A DNA stretch of 64,000 nucleotides, from positions 992,001 to 1,056,000 of the forward strand of contig CAXXDU010000002.1 of assembly GCA_963667535.2 (NCBI GenBank). Reading direction: 5' to 3'. A program made the translations under genes and the position numbers. The notes beneath the pieces are model-generated. The model was not told the origin of the DNA. It saw nothing but the letters and a program-made list of their open reading frames with translations, and made no database searches. Positions 16,704 through 26,337 of this stretch are shown in pieces (within the stretch, counting starts at the first letter, position 1; every line of letters starts with the position of its first letter). The DNA is from UBA5614 sp963667535. GTDB taxonomy: Bacteria; Cloacimonadota; Cloacimonadia; Cloacimonadales; Cloacimonadaceae.

Positions 16704-19187
16704 TTATTCTGATATTGCGATGCTGACCATTTTATTGGGGATTACGATAATCTTGCGAATGGTTTTTCCCTCAAGAGTCTTTTTAACATTGTCAATCTCA
16801 AGAGCCATTTCTCTGACATTATCTTCAGGAGTATCGGCGGGAATATCCATCTTACCTCTGAGTTTACCGTTTATCTGGACAACATACGAGATTGTATCTC
16901 TGATCAGAAACTCCGGATTATATGAAGGCATGCCTGATTCGTGCAGCAATGTCTTGTTACCCAGTTGCTGCCATAGCTCTTCAGCTACATGCGGTGCAAA
17001 TGGATAGAGCAGTCCTGGAATAATACCACAGGCTCTGGCAAATACTGCCAGTTCTGTATTGTTAAGTTTATTCGGTTCCTTGATGGACATTACATTATTC
17101 AGATGCTCCATCACAGCGGCAATCGCTGTATTATATTGCATTCTTTTACCTACGTCTTCCAGCCATTTCTGCACAGTATGATGTGAACTGTAGCGCAGTT
17201 CCTTAAATTGTTCTGATAGCTCCTCTCCTGATTGGCAACAGCTCATGCCTTTGCGAATAGCATCTTGATAAGTATCAATCAAACGCCATACCCGGTTTAG
17301 AAATCTGAAAGCTCCCATTATGCCATCATCACTCCATTCCACATCTTTTTCGGGTGGAGATGCAAACATCAGGAATACTCTCAGTGTATCTGCACCAAAG
17401 CGGTCAACAATATACTTCGGGTCTACGACGTTACCTTTACTTTTTGACATCTTGGCACCGTCTTTTGTAACCATACCCTGAGTCAATAGTCTGGCAAATG
17501 GTTCATCGCAGTTCACCCAACCCAGATCACGCATAAACTTATGAATGAATCTGGCATACAGCAAATGCATGACGGCATGTTCGATTCCACCTATATATTG
17601 GTCAACAGGCAACCAGTATTGAGCATTTTCCTTACTGAAAGGCTCAGTTGTATTCTTAGAATCAGCATATCTGGCAAAATACCAACTGCTATCCACAAAC
17701 GTATCCATTGTATCGGTTTCCCTGCGTGCAGCTTTTCCACAATTGGGACAGACGGTATTTACAAATTCCGGTACAGACAACAAAGGATTACGGGTTGTCT
17801 TACCGACCTGGACATTATCAGGCAGCAAAACTGGTAAATCATGGTCAGGGACCAACACCACTCCACAATCATCACAATAGATTACAGGAATGGGATTTCC
17901 CCAATATCTTTGCCTGGAAACACCCCAATCTCTCAGACGATAAGTTATCGTTTTTTTACCCATGTTCTGAGCTGTCATCCATTCGGTAATAGCCTGCTTG
18001 GCAGTTTCGCTTTCCATACCGTCAAACTGGGCTGAATTAACTTGCCAACCCGGTTCTGTATAGGCTTCTGTCATCTTGTCCAAAACAAGGTCATGCTCTT
18101 TATTCTGAATAACTATCTTCATTGGAATATTATACTTTTTGGCAAACTCAAAATCCCGCTGATCATGAGCAGGAACAGCCATCACAGCGCCTGTGCCATA
18201 ATCCATCAGCACATAGTTTGTTATCCAGATTTGTACTTTTCCTTTGTTCACAGGATTGATACAGCATCTGCCGGAGAAAATACCTTCTTTGGTTGTATCT
18301 TCGGCAGTTCTGGCGATTTTGTCTTCATTAATGACCTTATGGCAAAAATCATGCAGAGTTTTGTTATCAGGCTCTTCAGCCAGCCATCTCTGCACATAGG
18401 GGTGTTCCGGTGGCAATGCCATAAAGGTAACGCCAAAGATAGTATCAGGTCTGGTTGTGAAGACCTTAACGAGTTCTCCTGACGCCTCAAGCCTGAAATC
18501 TATTTCTGTACCAAAACTCTTGCCAATCCAGTTCTTTTGCATGGTCATTACACGCTCTGGCCATTCAATCATTTTGCCGAAGTCCAATAGTTCTTCCGCA
18601 TATTCGGTTATCTTAAAATACCATTGGTCCAGGTCTTTTTGAGTAACCTGTGAGCCGCAGCGCCAGCATTTACCATCTTCCACCTGTTCATTTGCCAGTA
18701 CAGTCTGGCAATCATCACACCAGTTCTGGAAGCTTTTCTTGCGATATACCAGCCCTTTTTCATACAGCTTTTTAAAGATGTATTGCCCCCATTTGTAATA
18801 TTCGGGACGGCAGGTGCTTACTTCTCTTTCCCAGTCCAGACAAAATCCCAGACTATCGAATTGTTTATGCATAGCTGCTATACAATCCTCAGTAGTCAGG
18901 CGGGGATGGGAATTATTCTGGATGGCATAGTTTTCTGCCGGCATACCAAAGGAATCAAACCCCATCGGTGACATCACGTTGTAACCTTCCATCATTTTGG
19001 TACGGGCAATCGCATCACTGATTGAATAATTGGACACATGTCCGCAATGGAGGATGCCGGAGGGATAGGGAAACATGGCTAAGACATAGTATTTCTTCTT
19101 ATCGGTCTTGTCTAAAGCGTTGAATATTCTCTTTTCCTGCCAGATTTTCTGCCATTTTTTCTCAATGTCCTGAAATGGATATTCCAT
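16704..19187 (-). CDS. leuS: Leucyl-tRNA synthetase
   Basis: 827 residues, a full-length bacterial class Ia leucyl-tRNA synthetase that charges tRNA-Leu. The HIGH signature appears as PYPSGILHCGHVSNY near residue 40 and KMSKS as AKMSKSKGNV. The CP1 editing domain, which removes mischarged amino acids, is present (TTRPDTIFGVTFMALPPEHP; MAVPAHDQRDFEFAKKY). A zinc-type cluster of cysteines (WCDDCQTV, CWRCGS) lies in the expected insertion. The C-terminal anticodon-binding and extension domains are complete. The start has the ribosome-binding site AAGGAGGAAAGG. The upstream leader holds a small palindrome but no T-box-like element. Confidence 0.97.
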   Translation of the reverse strand: MEYPFQDIEKKWQKIWQEKRIFNALDKTDKKKYYVLAMFPYPSGILHCGHVSNYSISDAIARTKMMEGYNVMSPMGFDSFGMPAENYAIQNNSHPRLTTEDCIAAMHKQFDSLGFCLDWEREVSTCRPEYYKWGQYIFKKLYEKGLVYRKKSFQNWCDDCQTVLANEQVEDGKCWRCGSQVTQKDLDQWYFKITEYAEELLDFGKMIEWPERVMTMQKNWIGKSFGTEIDFRLEASGELVKVFTTRPDTIFGVTFMALPPEHPYVQRWLAEEPDNKTLHDFCHKVINEDKIARTAEDTTKEGIFSGRCCINPVNKGKVQIWITNYVLMDYGTGAVMAVPAHDQRDFEFAKKYNIPMKIVIQNKEHDLVLDKMTEAYTEPGWQVNSAQFDGMESETAKQAITEWMTAQNMGKKTITYRLRDWGVSRQRYWGNPIPVIYCDDCGVVLVPDHDLPVLLPDNVQVGKTTRNPLLSVPEFVNTVCPNCGKAARRETDTMDTFVDSSWYFARYADSKNTTEPFSKENAQYWLPVDQYIGGIEHAVMHLLYARFIHKFMRDLGWVNCDEPFARLLTQGMVTKDGAKMSKSKGNVVDPKYIVDRFGADTLRVFLMFASPPEKDVEWSDDGIMGAFRFLNRVWRLIDTYQDAIRKGMSCCQSGEELSEQFKELRYSSHHTVQKWLEDVGKRMQYNTAIAAVMEHLNNVMSIKEPNKLNNTELAVFARACGIIPGLLYPFAPHVAEELWQQLGNKTLLHESGMPSYNPEFLIRDTISYVVQINGKLRGKMDIPADTPEDNVREMALEIDNVKKTLEGKTIRKIIVIPNKMVSIAISE

Positions 19188-19526
19188 CCTTTCCTCCTTG
19201 TTTTTTTTTTAGGTATCCCATTCTTTAGAATGGATCTATAATATATAGTCTGTTTGTACTTATCAGCGTTTTCTTGTCCATTCTAAGGAATAGATTACAG
19301 CCAAACTATTGATTTTATAATAGCATACACGGATTTGAGTATCAATCCTTTTGTCAAGCAGTTTATAATGTGTGCTTTATCTCCAAACCCTTCATTCGTC
19401 ATTGGTTTACGAAGCTTTCCGATTAGATTATAGATATACATATAACTTCAATCAAGGGATTTTGCCATTCTGCTTGTAACATAGTTATAGATAACATTAT
19501 TACTTCAAATTAACCTGGAGGTTAAC
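19188..19526. other. Divergent intergenic region with short palindromes
   Basis: Between leuS (leftward) and a lipoprotein gene (rightward). It contains the palindrome CCATTCT-tt-AGAATGG (19218-19233) and a related half at 19277-19290 (TCCATTCTAAGGAA). A ten-base T run lies at 19201-19210. Promoters for both genes must be here, but I see no unambiguous box pair and no RNA gene. Confidence 0.5.
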
Positions 19527-20399
19527 ATGAAAGTTTACTTAATCTTGCTGGGAATTGCATTCAGTCTGATTTTTCTTTCCTGCTCAAATACTACCTCATC
19601 TCAGGAAGGATATCTAACCATAAACAATTATTCAAATGGGACAGCTACTGTTTCGGTAGCCAACGGGCATTCTGTAACGATTCAAGCACATAGTCACAGT
19701 ACATTGACCGTTGATACGGGTAAATCTGTAACCGCACACATTTCCTATTCAGGCGAATACATAGATAATGGCAACGATACAATTGAAATTGCTACAGACC
19801 ATACTTCCATCTATGATTTATATGCAGACTGCGGCAGGCTTAGAATTAACAATAATAGTGATAACACGTTGTATATAACGTTTAACGGTAAGTCTTCCAT
19901 AAGTCTTGACTCAAATTCTTATGATACTTTCAGAGTGTCTCTTCCAGATGGAGAATCCGGTCACACCAGTTTTGATTATGAAGGACTTTATGTCTTTTCT
20001 GATAATGCAACTATTCCGATTAATAGCGATGAACTTTCTACTTTTACTGCTAGTGCCGATGGTGGGGCAATCAAGATCAACAACAATTCCTCTTATTCTA
20101 TCCAGAATATATATTTTTCCCCGGTATCCAGTAGTTCCTGGGGTGCAGATGTTCTGAACGGTAATCTGTATAACGGTAATTCTGCTATCTGGACAGTGGG
20201 ACACGGCGATTGGGATATCAAGGTTGTGGATGATTATGGTGACGCCTACTTTATTTATGATGAACATGTTAATATAAACCAAACGCTGGATATCAACTTC
20301 TTTGACAAAAAATCATCTGAATGGAATAAAAACGATAAGAAACAAACAGGCGAGGGTAGCTTTCAGTCTGCGGTGCAATTTATTGTAGATAATCAATGA
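19527..20399 (+). CDS. Secreted lipoprotein of unknown function
   Basis: 290 residues. The signal peptide ends in the lipobox LSCS (IAFSLIFLSCSNTTSS), so the protein should be lipidated at that cysteine and membrane-anchored. The mature part is Ser/Thr/Asn-rich and carries three approximate repeats, each beginning with a short motif such as YLTINNYS, LRINNNSDNTLYITFNG and IKINNNSSYSIQNIYF, typical of stacked beta-sandwich or surface-adhesion modules. I do not recognise the family. The ribosome-binding site is weak (GGAGG in CCTGGAGGTTAAC). The gene faces away from leuS and converges on the small membrane-protein gene at 20456. Confidence 0.75.
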   Translation: MKVYLILLGIAFSLIFLSCSNTTSSQEGYLTINNYSNGTATVSVANGHSVTIQAHSHSTLTVDTGKSVTAHISYSGEYIDNGNDTIEIATDHTSIYDLYADCGRLRINNNSDNTLYITFNGKSSISLDSNSYDTFRVSLPDGESGHTSFDYEGLYVFSDNATIPINSDELSTFTASADGGAIKINNNSSYSIQNIYFSPVSSSSWGADVLNGNLYNGNSAIWTVGHGDWDIKVVDDYGDAYFIYDEHVNINQTLDINFFDKKSSEWNKNDKKQTGEGSFQSAVQFIVDNQ

Positions 20400-20455
20400 A
20401 TCATAGTATTAAAGCTCCTGCATGCTTCCGGATTAAAGTGATATTTGTATTCTCA

Positions 20456-20704
20456 TTAGAAAAGATGGAGAAAGTTTTTCAATACAAGCACAATTACAGT
20501 TGGTGTGAGAACACCAAGGATTAAAGGCTTCAAATCTTTGCTACCCATAAACAAAGCAATAATTATCCAGGCAGTTAGTAACCATCTTAGAATGTAAAAA
20601 ACTATGAACAGCCAATCCTGTAAATCACCATGCAATAAAGGGAAATCCCCAAGGATTACTAAAATGAAAGCAATCCCAAAAATAACATATTTTCTATTTG
20701 GCAC
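20456..20704 (-). CDS. Small membrane protein
   Basis: 82 residues with a GTG start preceded by TAAGGTAG. Three hydrophobic segments (YVIFGIAFILVILGDF, WLFIVFYILRWLLTAWIIIALFM, LILGVLTPTVIVLVLKNFL) make an integral membrane protein likely. I do not recognise a family. It is the last gene of a minus-strand run with the next two upstream genes, 21 nt after the stop of the 161-residue gene. Confidence 0.6.
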   Translation of the reverse strand: MPNRKYVIFGIAFILVILGDFPLLHGDLQDWLFIVFYILRWLLTAWIIIALFMGSKDLKPLILGVLTPTVIVLVLKNFLHLF

Positions 20705-20725
20705 TTAAAATACTACCTTACATTA

Positions 20726-21211
20726 CTAAAACGTCATCCCGATATTGATATTCGTAATTGAGGCTTTGAGTCCGATATCCCATTCGAAAAACATCCGGCT
20801 GGCTTTACTCATCGGCACCTGATAACCTATCCCGAAGGTTATATGGGGCATCAGGAAGGTACTGTACTCATTGTCATCTTCATTAGAGCCGCCCGGAGAA
20901 CCCATTAAAGTTCCGATTTTTCCATAATCAACGCCTCCGGATACTATAGTATAAAACCTGTCGGTCTTAAAATTACGGATTTCATAGTTCATGCCGCCAT
21001 ACTCTACAAAACCACTATGCAGATAATATGCGTTCACAAAGCTTTGTAGATTGGGAGCATCCTTTTGTTTGATTTCGATACCAACGGAACCGCCATTTAC
21101 CAAGCCGGCATTCAAGGCTGCTTTTACCATTGGAAAGCTCTTGCAGTAAAGTGAAGCAGAGCTGATAATCATCAGGATTATTATCAATACCGATATCAGG
21201 ATCGTTTTCAT
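20726..21211 (-). CDS. Small outer-membrane-like protein
   Basis: 161 residues with an N-terminal hydrophobic export signal (TILISVLIIILMIISSASLYC). The remainder alternates in short beta strands with Gly-rich turns and ends in phenylalanine (NINIGMTF), the usual C-terminal signal of outer-membrane beta barrels. It could be an eight-stranded barrel, but this is inference from pattern only. ATG 21211 is chosen over the GTG 9 nt upstream because GGTGG precedes it. It lies 33 nt after the lipoprotein gene on the same strand and is probably co-transcribed. Confidence 0.65.
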   Translation of the reverse strand: MKTILISVLIIILMIISSASLYCKSFPMVKAALNAGLVNGGSVGIEIKQKDAPNLQSFVNAYYLHSGFVEYGGMNYEIRNFKTDRFYTIVSGGVDYGKIGTLMGSPGGSNEDDNEYSTFLMPHITFGIGYQVPMSKASRMFFEWDIGLKASITNINIGMTF

Positions 21212-21244
21212 ATTATCCACCCGATTGATTCATTTCTAATCTGC

Positions 21245-21988
21245 CTACTTAAACCCTATAAATTCAAAGTCTCCGGCTGATAGAACAACTGCATTTCCGT
21301 TTTGTTCACCAACGTTATACCCGCTAATCCTGGAAGAGAAATACCACTCATACGACGGATCATCCGCCGGGCGTGTATAACTTCTGGTTTTGCCATTCAG
21401 CATCACATTTTCCGTAAAGGGAGGATACTCGGAAACGGACAAAAATGTGTTAATCTCCAGCATCTGATAATCAGGGCTGGTCGGAACTGTCCAGGTAATT
21501 TTATCCACAATAAAACCGTTTTCAGGAGTTGTATTATCATGGATAGTCACATCAGGAAAATCCGGTCTGGCAAGCGTTTTATTAAGGAGACACACTTCGT
21601 TTTGATACAACTGGAAATTCACTTGAGTTGATGTATTCAGAATGTATAATCCGTTTACCCAGAAATAGTAACCCTTCGATTTGTCATAAGTGGTTTCTAA
21701 AGGAAAAGTGATACCATTGACCTTGAAGGTAAAATCACTTGGCTGATAGTTCTGCGGGGAGTCATCATCACATTTCCAGATAATCAGAGATGCACTTAGT
21801 GTATCGGATTTCTCTATAGGTGTTTCAATTTCACAAAGGACTACCCAGGAGTGAGATTCCACCCAATCCTGATAAGCAGCATACGAGGAAAAATGATACT
21901 TAGTTTCTTCATCTTTGTTTTTATCGCAACCTACAATAAAGAAAGAGACTGTCAACATAACGGCGGCAAATATTATTATTTTCTTCAT
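21245..21988 (-). CDS. Lipoprotein of unknown function
   Basis: 247 residues with a clear lipoprotein signal (KKIIIFAAVMLTVSFFIVGC, then DKNKDEET), so it is lipidated at cysteine 21. The mature part contains a possible FN3/beta-sandwich arrangement (FTFKVNGITFPLETTYDK, WVNGLYILNTSTQVNFQLYQ) and no catalytic motif I can name. It heads a short minus-strand run with the outer-membrane-like protein and the small membrane protein. The ribosome-binding site is poor. Confidence 0.7.
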   Translation of the reverse strand: MKKIIIFAAVMLTVSFFIVGCDKNKDEETKYHFSSYAAYQDWVESHSWVVLCEIETPIEKSDTLSASLIIWKCDDDSPQNYQPSDFTFKVNGITFPLETTYDKSKGYYFWVNGLYILNTSTQVNFQLYQNEVCLLNKTLARPDFPDVTIHDNTTPENGFIVDKITWTVPTSPDYQMLEINTFLSVSEYPPFTENVMLNGKTRSYTRPADDPSYEWYFSSRISGYNVGEQNGNAVVLSAGDFEFIGFK

Positions 21989-22205
21989 GAAGTCTACTAT
22001 TGGAAGTAGTTATTTTATGTCAATTGTTAAAATCACTAATTGTTGTTTGGGATTTATCCCCTTTTCACAGAACAATTATCAATTGATAAAACAGATATTC
22101 TTCTAAGGAAAGTAACTTATCTCACCGGCTAGCTTATCATACAGGATGTTTTTCATGTATATGATAAATCCTGTTCTGTCCTTAAAATATCCATTCTTGT
22201 AGTAT

Positions 22206-22304
22206 GGTCGCTGCTGCCGAGTTCCTTAGTTCATTAACTATGGGTTATCCAAGCGTCTACCCGACAGCTACCAAACACAATTTAAGATGAGAACAGGATT
22301 ATAA
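22206..22304 (-). repeat. Dispersed ~100-bp repeat, copy 2 (inverted relative to 7611-7709)
   Basis: 22209-22229 and 22276-22287 are the exact reverse complements of 7679-7699 and 7621-7632 with the same 46-nt spacing. The internal hairpin here is CCTTAGTT-catt-AACTATGG (7 of 8 pairs). The rest of the gap 21989-22344 is AT-rich with no further recognisable feature. Confidence 0.75.
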
Positions 22305-22344
22305 GAAAAGCTTAATCCCAGCCTGAAGTCAGCCCTTGGGTGGT

Positions 22345-25146
22345 TTAATAAAGAATCAATTTCCTCTGAGAGATGCGTCTGCCATTATCTAATTTAAGGA
22401 AATAGATACCCGGTGTGCAGATATTGCCGTTATTGTCCTTACTGTTCCAGGATAGAGTATGCAGTCCGGCAGACTTGGTTCCATTATAGATTGTTCTGAC
22501 GCACTGACCTTTGAGGTTATAGATACTAACATGGACAGTTTCAGTCTTGGACATGTTCAGTTCCACAGATGTGCTCTGATGGAAAGGATTAGGATAAATG
22601 CGGCTGATAGTTGTCTGAGGATGTAGCAAGATATCATCATCATTACCGGTAAAGATGATGGAGATTGGTCCGTGAATGTCTGTAGTGCCGTTCAGGTTTG
22701 CATTACTCAGCCAGTAGTAATATGTATTACCGGTGATGACATCAGCATCTGTAAATGTATAGTTTGCGGTTGTTGATGTATTGGTGGCAGGAATCAGCTC
22801 TGTAGTGATGATATTTGCGCTGCCAATATTGTCTGAAAGGTTGCGTAAAATGGAATATCCCAAAATATCGGTTTCATAATCTGTGACCCAGTTCAAAACT
22901 ATAGCATTCTGACTATTTACCATGGCAGTAAAGGACGCAATTGAATAAGGAGCATTGCTAAGATGAACAAAGGACACATTGGAGTTCATACTGTATCCTG
23001 AGGTAAAAAACGAACGCAATCTATAGTAATATGTCTGATTAGTGGATAAACCTGTTACGAGGTAACTGGTAACATTATTGACATTTAAATTCTGATAGCC
23101 GGGTACAAAATTGGTAAATTGACTGTCCGTGGATATATCCAGGTAATAGCCTGTTGCATTAACAGCAGGAGTCCAGTTTGCTCTGAAGCTTACGGAGTCT
23201 GTATTAGTTGCCGCAGTAATGGAAGGCGCCCAAATCAGATTAACAAATTCAGGGTGGTCTATGAAAGGATTACGGTTACCCTGACGTTCCTGGATACGGT
23301 TGTTTCTGCGTCTTTCCCATGAATCGGGCGGGTCTTGCAGATGCCATTGCAACAGAGTTGAGAGCTTGCCATAATATGGCGCACTGCTCGTAGTAGATGG
23401 TGTTACATCTACCATTTCGAGGTTATAAGAAGTATCTACACCCTCATAACGTACTGCCATATAGAATATCATGCGGGCAATGTCGCCTTTTTCAACGGTG
23501 CGTGGTTCCCAGGCATTGGTGCTGGTATAACAACCTGTAGTGCCAGTGTATCCTGTATAAGGTGAATTATCCGTTACAGGGCTACCCGTAGCAGAGCAAT
23601 CATCAAAGTCTTTGTTTCCTTTGGATGAATTGACTGTGGAATCAGCGGGTCTGAGATGATGCAAGTCTGTTCCGGCAGGAGCGCTTTCGCCAAAGTCACC
23701 ATGGCTTTTTGACCATGTATGTTCTCTGTTCCATTGGGATGTTCCACCGCCATTATAGCTTTTGGGGACAGACCAGCCGGTATATTCTTCGATAATATTG
23801 TTTGTATTGACTGAGTCTTCGTCAGTATATTGAAGCTGAGTCCAGACACCGTCATAGGAAAATTCAGTAATGTGTGTGCTTCTAATCAGGTTGCTGAGGT
23901 TGGTTTTCAGTGTACTACCCGTTCCGGTTATACCCTCATAGTAACCTGAGACTATTGAATTTAGTGTAGTTACGCTGGCAGGATTGCCAGAAGCAGTTTG
24001 AGTATTGTATAAAGTGGATATGCCGCCACCATTATAATCAAAGACTCTGAACCAATATGTCGTATTAGGTGCAAGATTTGTGACGGTAACTGCATTTATA
24101 GGCTGCCCTTCAACTATCTGAGTAGCGCCATTATATATAATCTGCTGACCGGTGCCGGCATAGACAGAATTCGCAGTATATTCATTGCCGTCAGCAGGGA
24201 TGGTAAAACTATTTGCGTTGCTGATTTTGACGATACGTTTGGCTCCATTGCCCGGAGTCCAGGTAGCCTGAATGGAATTATTGCCGGGATAGAAGACAAG
24301 CCCGGTTGCCTGAGTGGAAGGTACTCCGATATTACCTGAATGGAAAGACACGTCTTCTCCGTAACTTGTGCCGGAATTATTAGTGGCATAAGCTCTCACG
24401 TAATAGTCGGTATCAGGATTTAAACCTGTAAAATTACTGACATAGACTCCAATACCGGTGCCATCAGAAGTAAAGCTGCTAGTTAAGTCAGGGCTCGGGG
24501 AAGTATTCCAGCAAACCCCTTTTGCTATAATTGCGGATGTTCCGGCAAATTCGACATTACCACCACAAGTAGCTGAATCGTAAGTAATATTGGAAACGGC
24601 TGAAGTTGTTACAATCGGCAGTTCACTGCTCTGGTAATCTGTTACTATGATATCATGTATATAAAGCGCATGGCTGGGACTGGCAAGTCTGATCGTAGTC
24701 GGAACTGAGATATTTACATCATAGGAAAAAGTAGCGCCTGTTGCAGTAATCCCGGAAAAAGTTGTAATATCTTCCCAGGTGGTATCATTAAGTTTTTGCA
24801 GAATGACCGACCTTCCTGTAGAGCCAGCGGCAAAGTGAAATTCTACCTGACCGATAGACGCAAGCTGGGGGAATTCAACTATACCATTTGCAGCTTGTAA
24901 TTGTATCCTTCCGGCTGAACCTGTACCGGATGCAACAGCATTGGGCTGAACTAAACATGAGGTAAGATTTACTGTGCCGGCAGGGATGACCTGAGTAAAA
25001 TTGCCATAGGAAGCATGAGCTGTCCAGTTTTGAATATTCTCGTTTATCAGAGTAAGTGCTGAGAGGGAGATCACACTCAACATCAAAAATAACGTAATTG
25101 TTACAAATTTTACAACGTGGAAGCAGTTATTCTTAGTACTTTTCAT
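22345..25146 (-). CDS. Large secreted endonuclease I with FN3-like repeats and C-terminal sorting domain
   Basis: 933 residues. An export signal (~1-31) is followed by a beta-sandwich region (~35-170), two FN3-like modules (~180-270 and ~275-390), an endonuclease I/NucM-type nuclease (~400-640), two more FN3-like modules (~640-830), and a FlgD/type IX-like C-terminal domain (IYPNPFHQSTSVELNM, VHVSIYNLKGQCVRTIY, CTPGIYFLKLDNG). The nuclease signature is clear: WNREHTWSKSHGDFG (472-486), then GTDLHHLRPAD and NSSKGNKDFDD, giving the expected metal and catalytic His/Asn residues. It should degrade DNA outside the cell for nutrients or biofilm turnover. Endonuclease I alone is ~250 residues, so the flanking modules are additions common to surface proteins of this phylum. 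The gap 25147-25332 upstream is non-coding. Confidence 0.88.
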   Translation of the reverse strand: MKSTKNNCFHVVKFVTITLFLMLSVISLSALTLINENIQNWTAHASYGNFTQVIPAGTVNLTSCLVQPNAVASGTGSAGRIQLQAANGIVEFPQLASIGQVEFHFAAGSTGRSVILQKLNDTTWEDITTFSGITATGATFSYDVNISVPTTIRLASPSHALYIHDIIVTDYQSSELPIVTTSAVSNITYDSATCGGNVEFAGTSAIIAKGVCWNTSPSPDLTSSFTSDGTGIGVYVSNFTGLNPDTDYYVRAYATNNSGTSYGEDVSFHSGNIGVPSTQATGLVFYPGNNSIQATWTPGNGAKRIVKISNANSFTIPADGNEYTANSVYAGTGQQIIYNGATQIVEGQPINAVTVTNLAPNTTYWFRVFDYNGGGISTLYNTQTASGNPASVTTLNSIVSGYYEGITGTGSTLKTNLSNLIRSTHITEFSYDGVWTQLQYTDEDSVNTNNIIEEYTGWSVPKSYNGGGTSQWNREHTWSKSHGDFGESAPAGTDLHHLRPADSTVNSSKGNKDFDDCSATGSPVTDNSPYTGYTGTTGCYTSTNAWEPRTVEKGDIARMIFYMAVRYEGVDTSYNLEMVDVTPSTTSSAPYYGKLSTLLQWHLQDPPDSWERRRNNRIQERQGNRNPFIDHPEFVNLIWAPSITAATNTDSVSFRANWTPAVNATGYYLDISTDSQFTNFVPGYQNLNVNNVTSYLVTGLSTNQTYYYRLRSFFTSGYSMNSNVSFVHLSNAPYSIASFTAMVNSQNAIVLNWVTDYETDILGYSILRNLSDNIGSANIITTELIPATNTSTTANYTFTDADVITGNTYYYWLSNANLNGTTDIHGPISIIFTGNDDDILLHPQTTISRIYPNPFHQSTSVELNMSKTETVHVSIYNLKGQCVRTIYNGTKSAGLHTLSWNSKDNNGNICTPGIYFLKLDNGRRISQRKLILY

Positions 25147-25332
25147 CAGTAACCATCCTGTTTATTTAGTAAGGTGTTTCATCAGTTACAAAGGCACTAT
25201 TCTGTCAATTGTAAAAACAGAACACACCTGCCAAGTATAATGTAATGCAAAATTGAAGCCAGAGGAGGGTAATAATATGTTTAAGCTTTTGGAACAAAGA
25301 AGCTTGGGTATGATGAGGCGTGGGGAAAGGCT

Positions 25333-26253
25333 TTAATGCAATTCCAACTGAAGCTCGTCAACCTGAGAAATGAGCCAACTCTTAACAGGGTCACGCATAG
25401 GAAGCCAGCTTTTCCAGCAGTCATCAGTGCCCAGCAAATCCAGACGGCAGGTGAGAAGGTCATTAATCCATTCTGGTTTGTGCGGGTGACGCGGATAAGC
25501 GTATAAGGGAAAATTTACCTGAACCGGGTATTGTTCGATTTCGTCCTCATTCAGTTCTGCCAGAATTGTACCAGTCAGGATTGCCTGATGCAGGAATATC
25601 CGATACATTTCATCTCTTTCAAAGAACTGATTCCAGACTGGGTTATCACGTAACCGGGCAAGATTATTGCTCCATTTCTGCAGCAGACCATTTTCAGGCT
25701 TAACTGTGATGAGACAGGCATTGAAATAAGCACGGAGTTTAGCTGAATCGACAGTCGATATCACAGGGAAAACATTGTTTTCGTTCACTTGCAACATACG
25801 GAAGATAGTGCTCCAGAAGTCATTTAAGGGAGCATCCCAAAGAGAACCAATGTTGTGAATATCCAAAGGGCGGATGCCGAGCTTTTTGCTTTTATTCAGA
25901 GCCATCAGTGACGGGTCATTCAGGAATATTGCCTCTACATCAGTATAGATGAGCTGCTCTACTTTGCCGATGGCGTACATCTCTGCTGCTCCGGCAGCCA
26001 TTGATTTGGTTGTATAATATATTTTTTGTTCAGAAGTGTAATAATCAAACGGGACAATATTTACATTAAGCTTCTTTAGTTCATCAACTGATTTGGGATT
26101 GAGTTTCCCTGCTTCATTACGGGGCAGCATGGCATATATCGGCGCATTCTTTTGAGTGCTGCCAAATTGTCTGATGCTCTGGCATAGCAAAAGGGCAAAT
26201 TTTTCATCATTGCCCGGTTTTATTTTAAAAGCAAAACCAAACTTAACTTTCAT
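25333..26253 (-). CDS. GT-A-like glycosyltransferase or related protein
   Basis: 306 residues, cytoplasmic. The organisation resembles a GT-A glycosyltransferase: an N-terminal nucleotide-binding-like strand (KFGFAFKIKPG), a central acidic motif YTDVEAIFLND in the position of a DxD metal site, and FNACLITVKPENG. No signal peptide or transmembrane segment. I do not recognise a precise family and the DxE in place of DxD leaves activity uncertain. The start has GGGAG. It lies 84 nt downstream of tldE with a hairpin between. Confidence 0.6.
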   Translation of the reverse strand: MKVKFGFAFKIKPGNDEKFALLLCQSIRQFGSTQKNAPIYAMLPRNEAGKLNPKSVDELKKLNVNIVPFDYYTSEQKIYYTTKSMAAGAAEMYAIGKVEQLIYTDVEAIFLNDPSLMALNKSKKLGIRPLDIHNIGSLWDAPLNDFWSTIFRMLQVNENNVFPVISTVDSAKLRAYFNACLITVKPENGLLQKWSNNLARLRDNPVWNQFFERDEMYRIFLHQAILTGTILAELNEDEIEQYPVQVNFPLYAYPRHPHKPEWINDLLTCRLDLLGTDDCWKSWLPMRDPVKSWLISQVDELQLELH

Positions 26254-26283
26254 AACATCTCCCTATCGTGAAAGCAAGTACTC

Positions 26284-26319
26284 AGGTTCGCCACTCCGCT
26301 GTAGCAGAGTGACGAACCT
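26284..26319. terminator. Imperfect hairpin between tldE and the glycosyltransferase-like gene
   Basis: AGGTTCG-CACTC pairs with GAGTG-CGAACCT with one mismatch and a ~10-nt loop. No T-run follows, so it may be an attenuator or an mRNA-end element rather than a strong terminator. Confidence 0.45.
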
Positions 26320-26337
26320 ATTCTGGAGGTAAAGTAC

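Noticed and set aside
19188..19300. T-box or other riboswitch for leuS
   Set aside because: Only a short palindrome is seen; there is no T-box sequence or antiterminator pairing.
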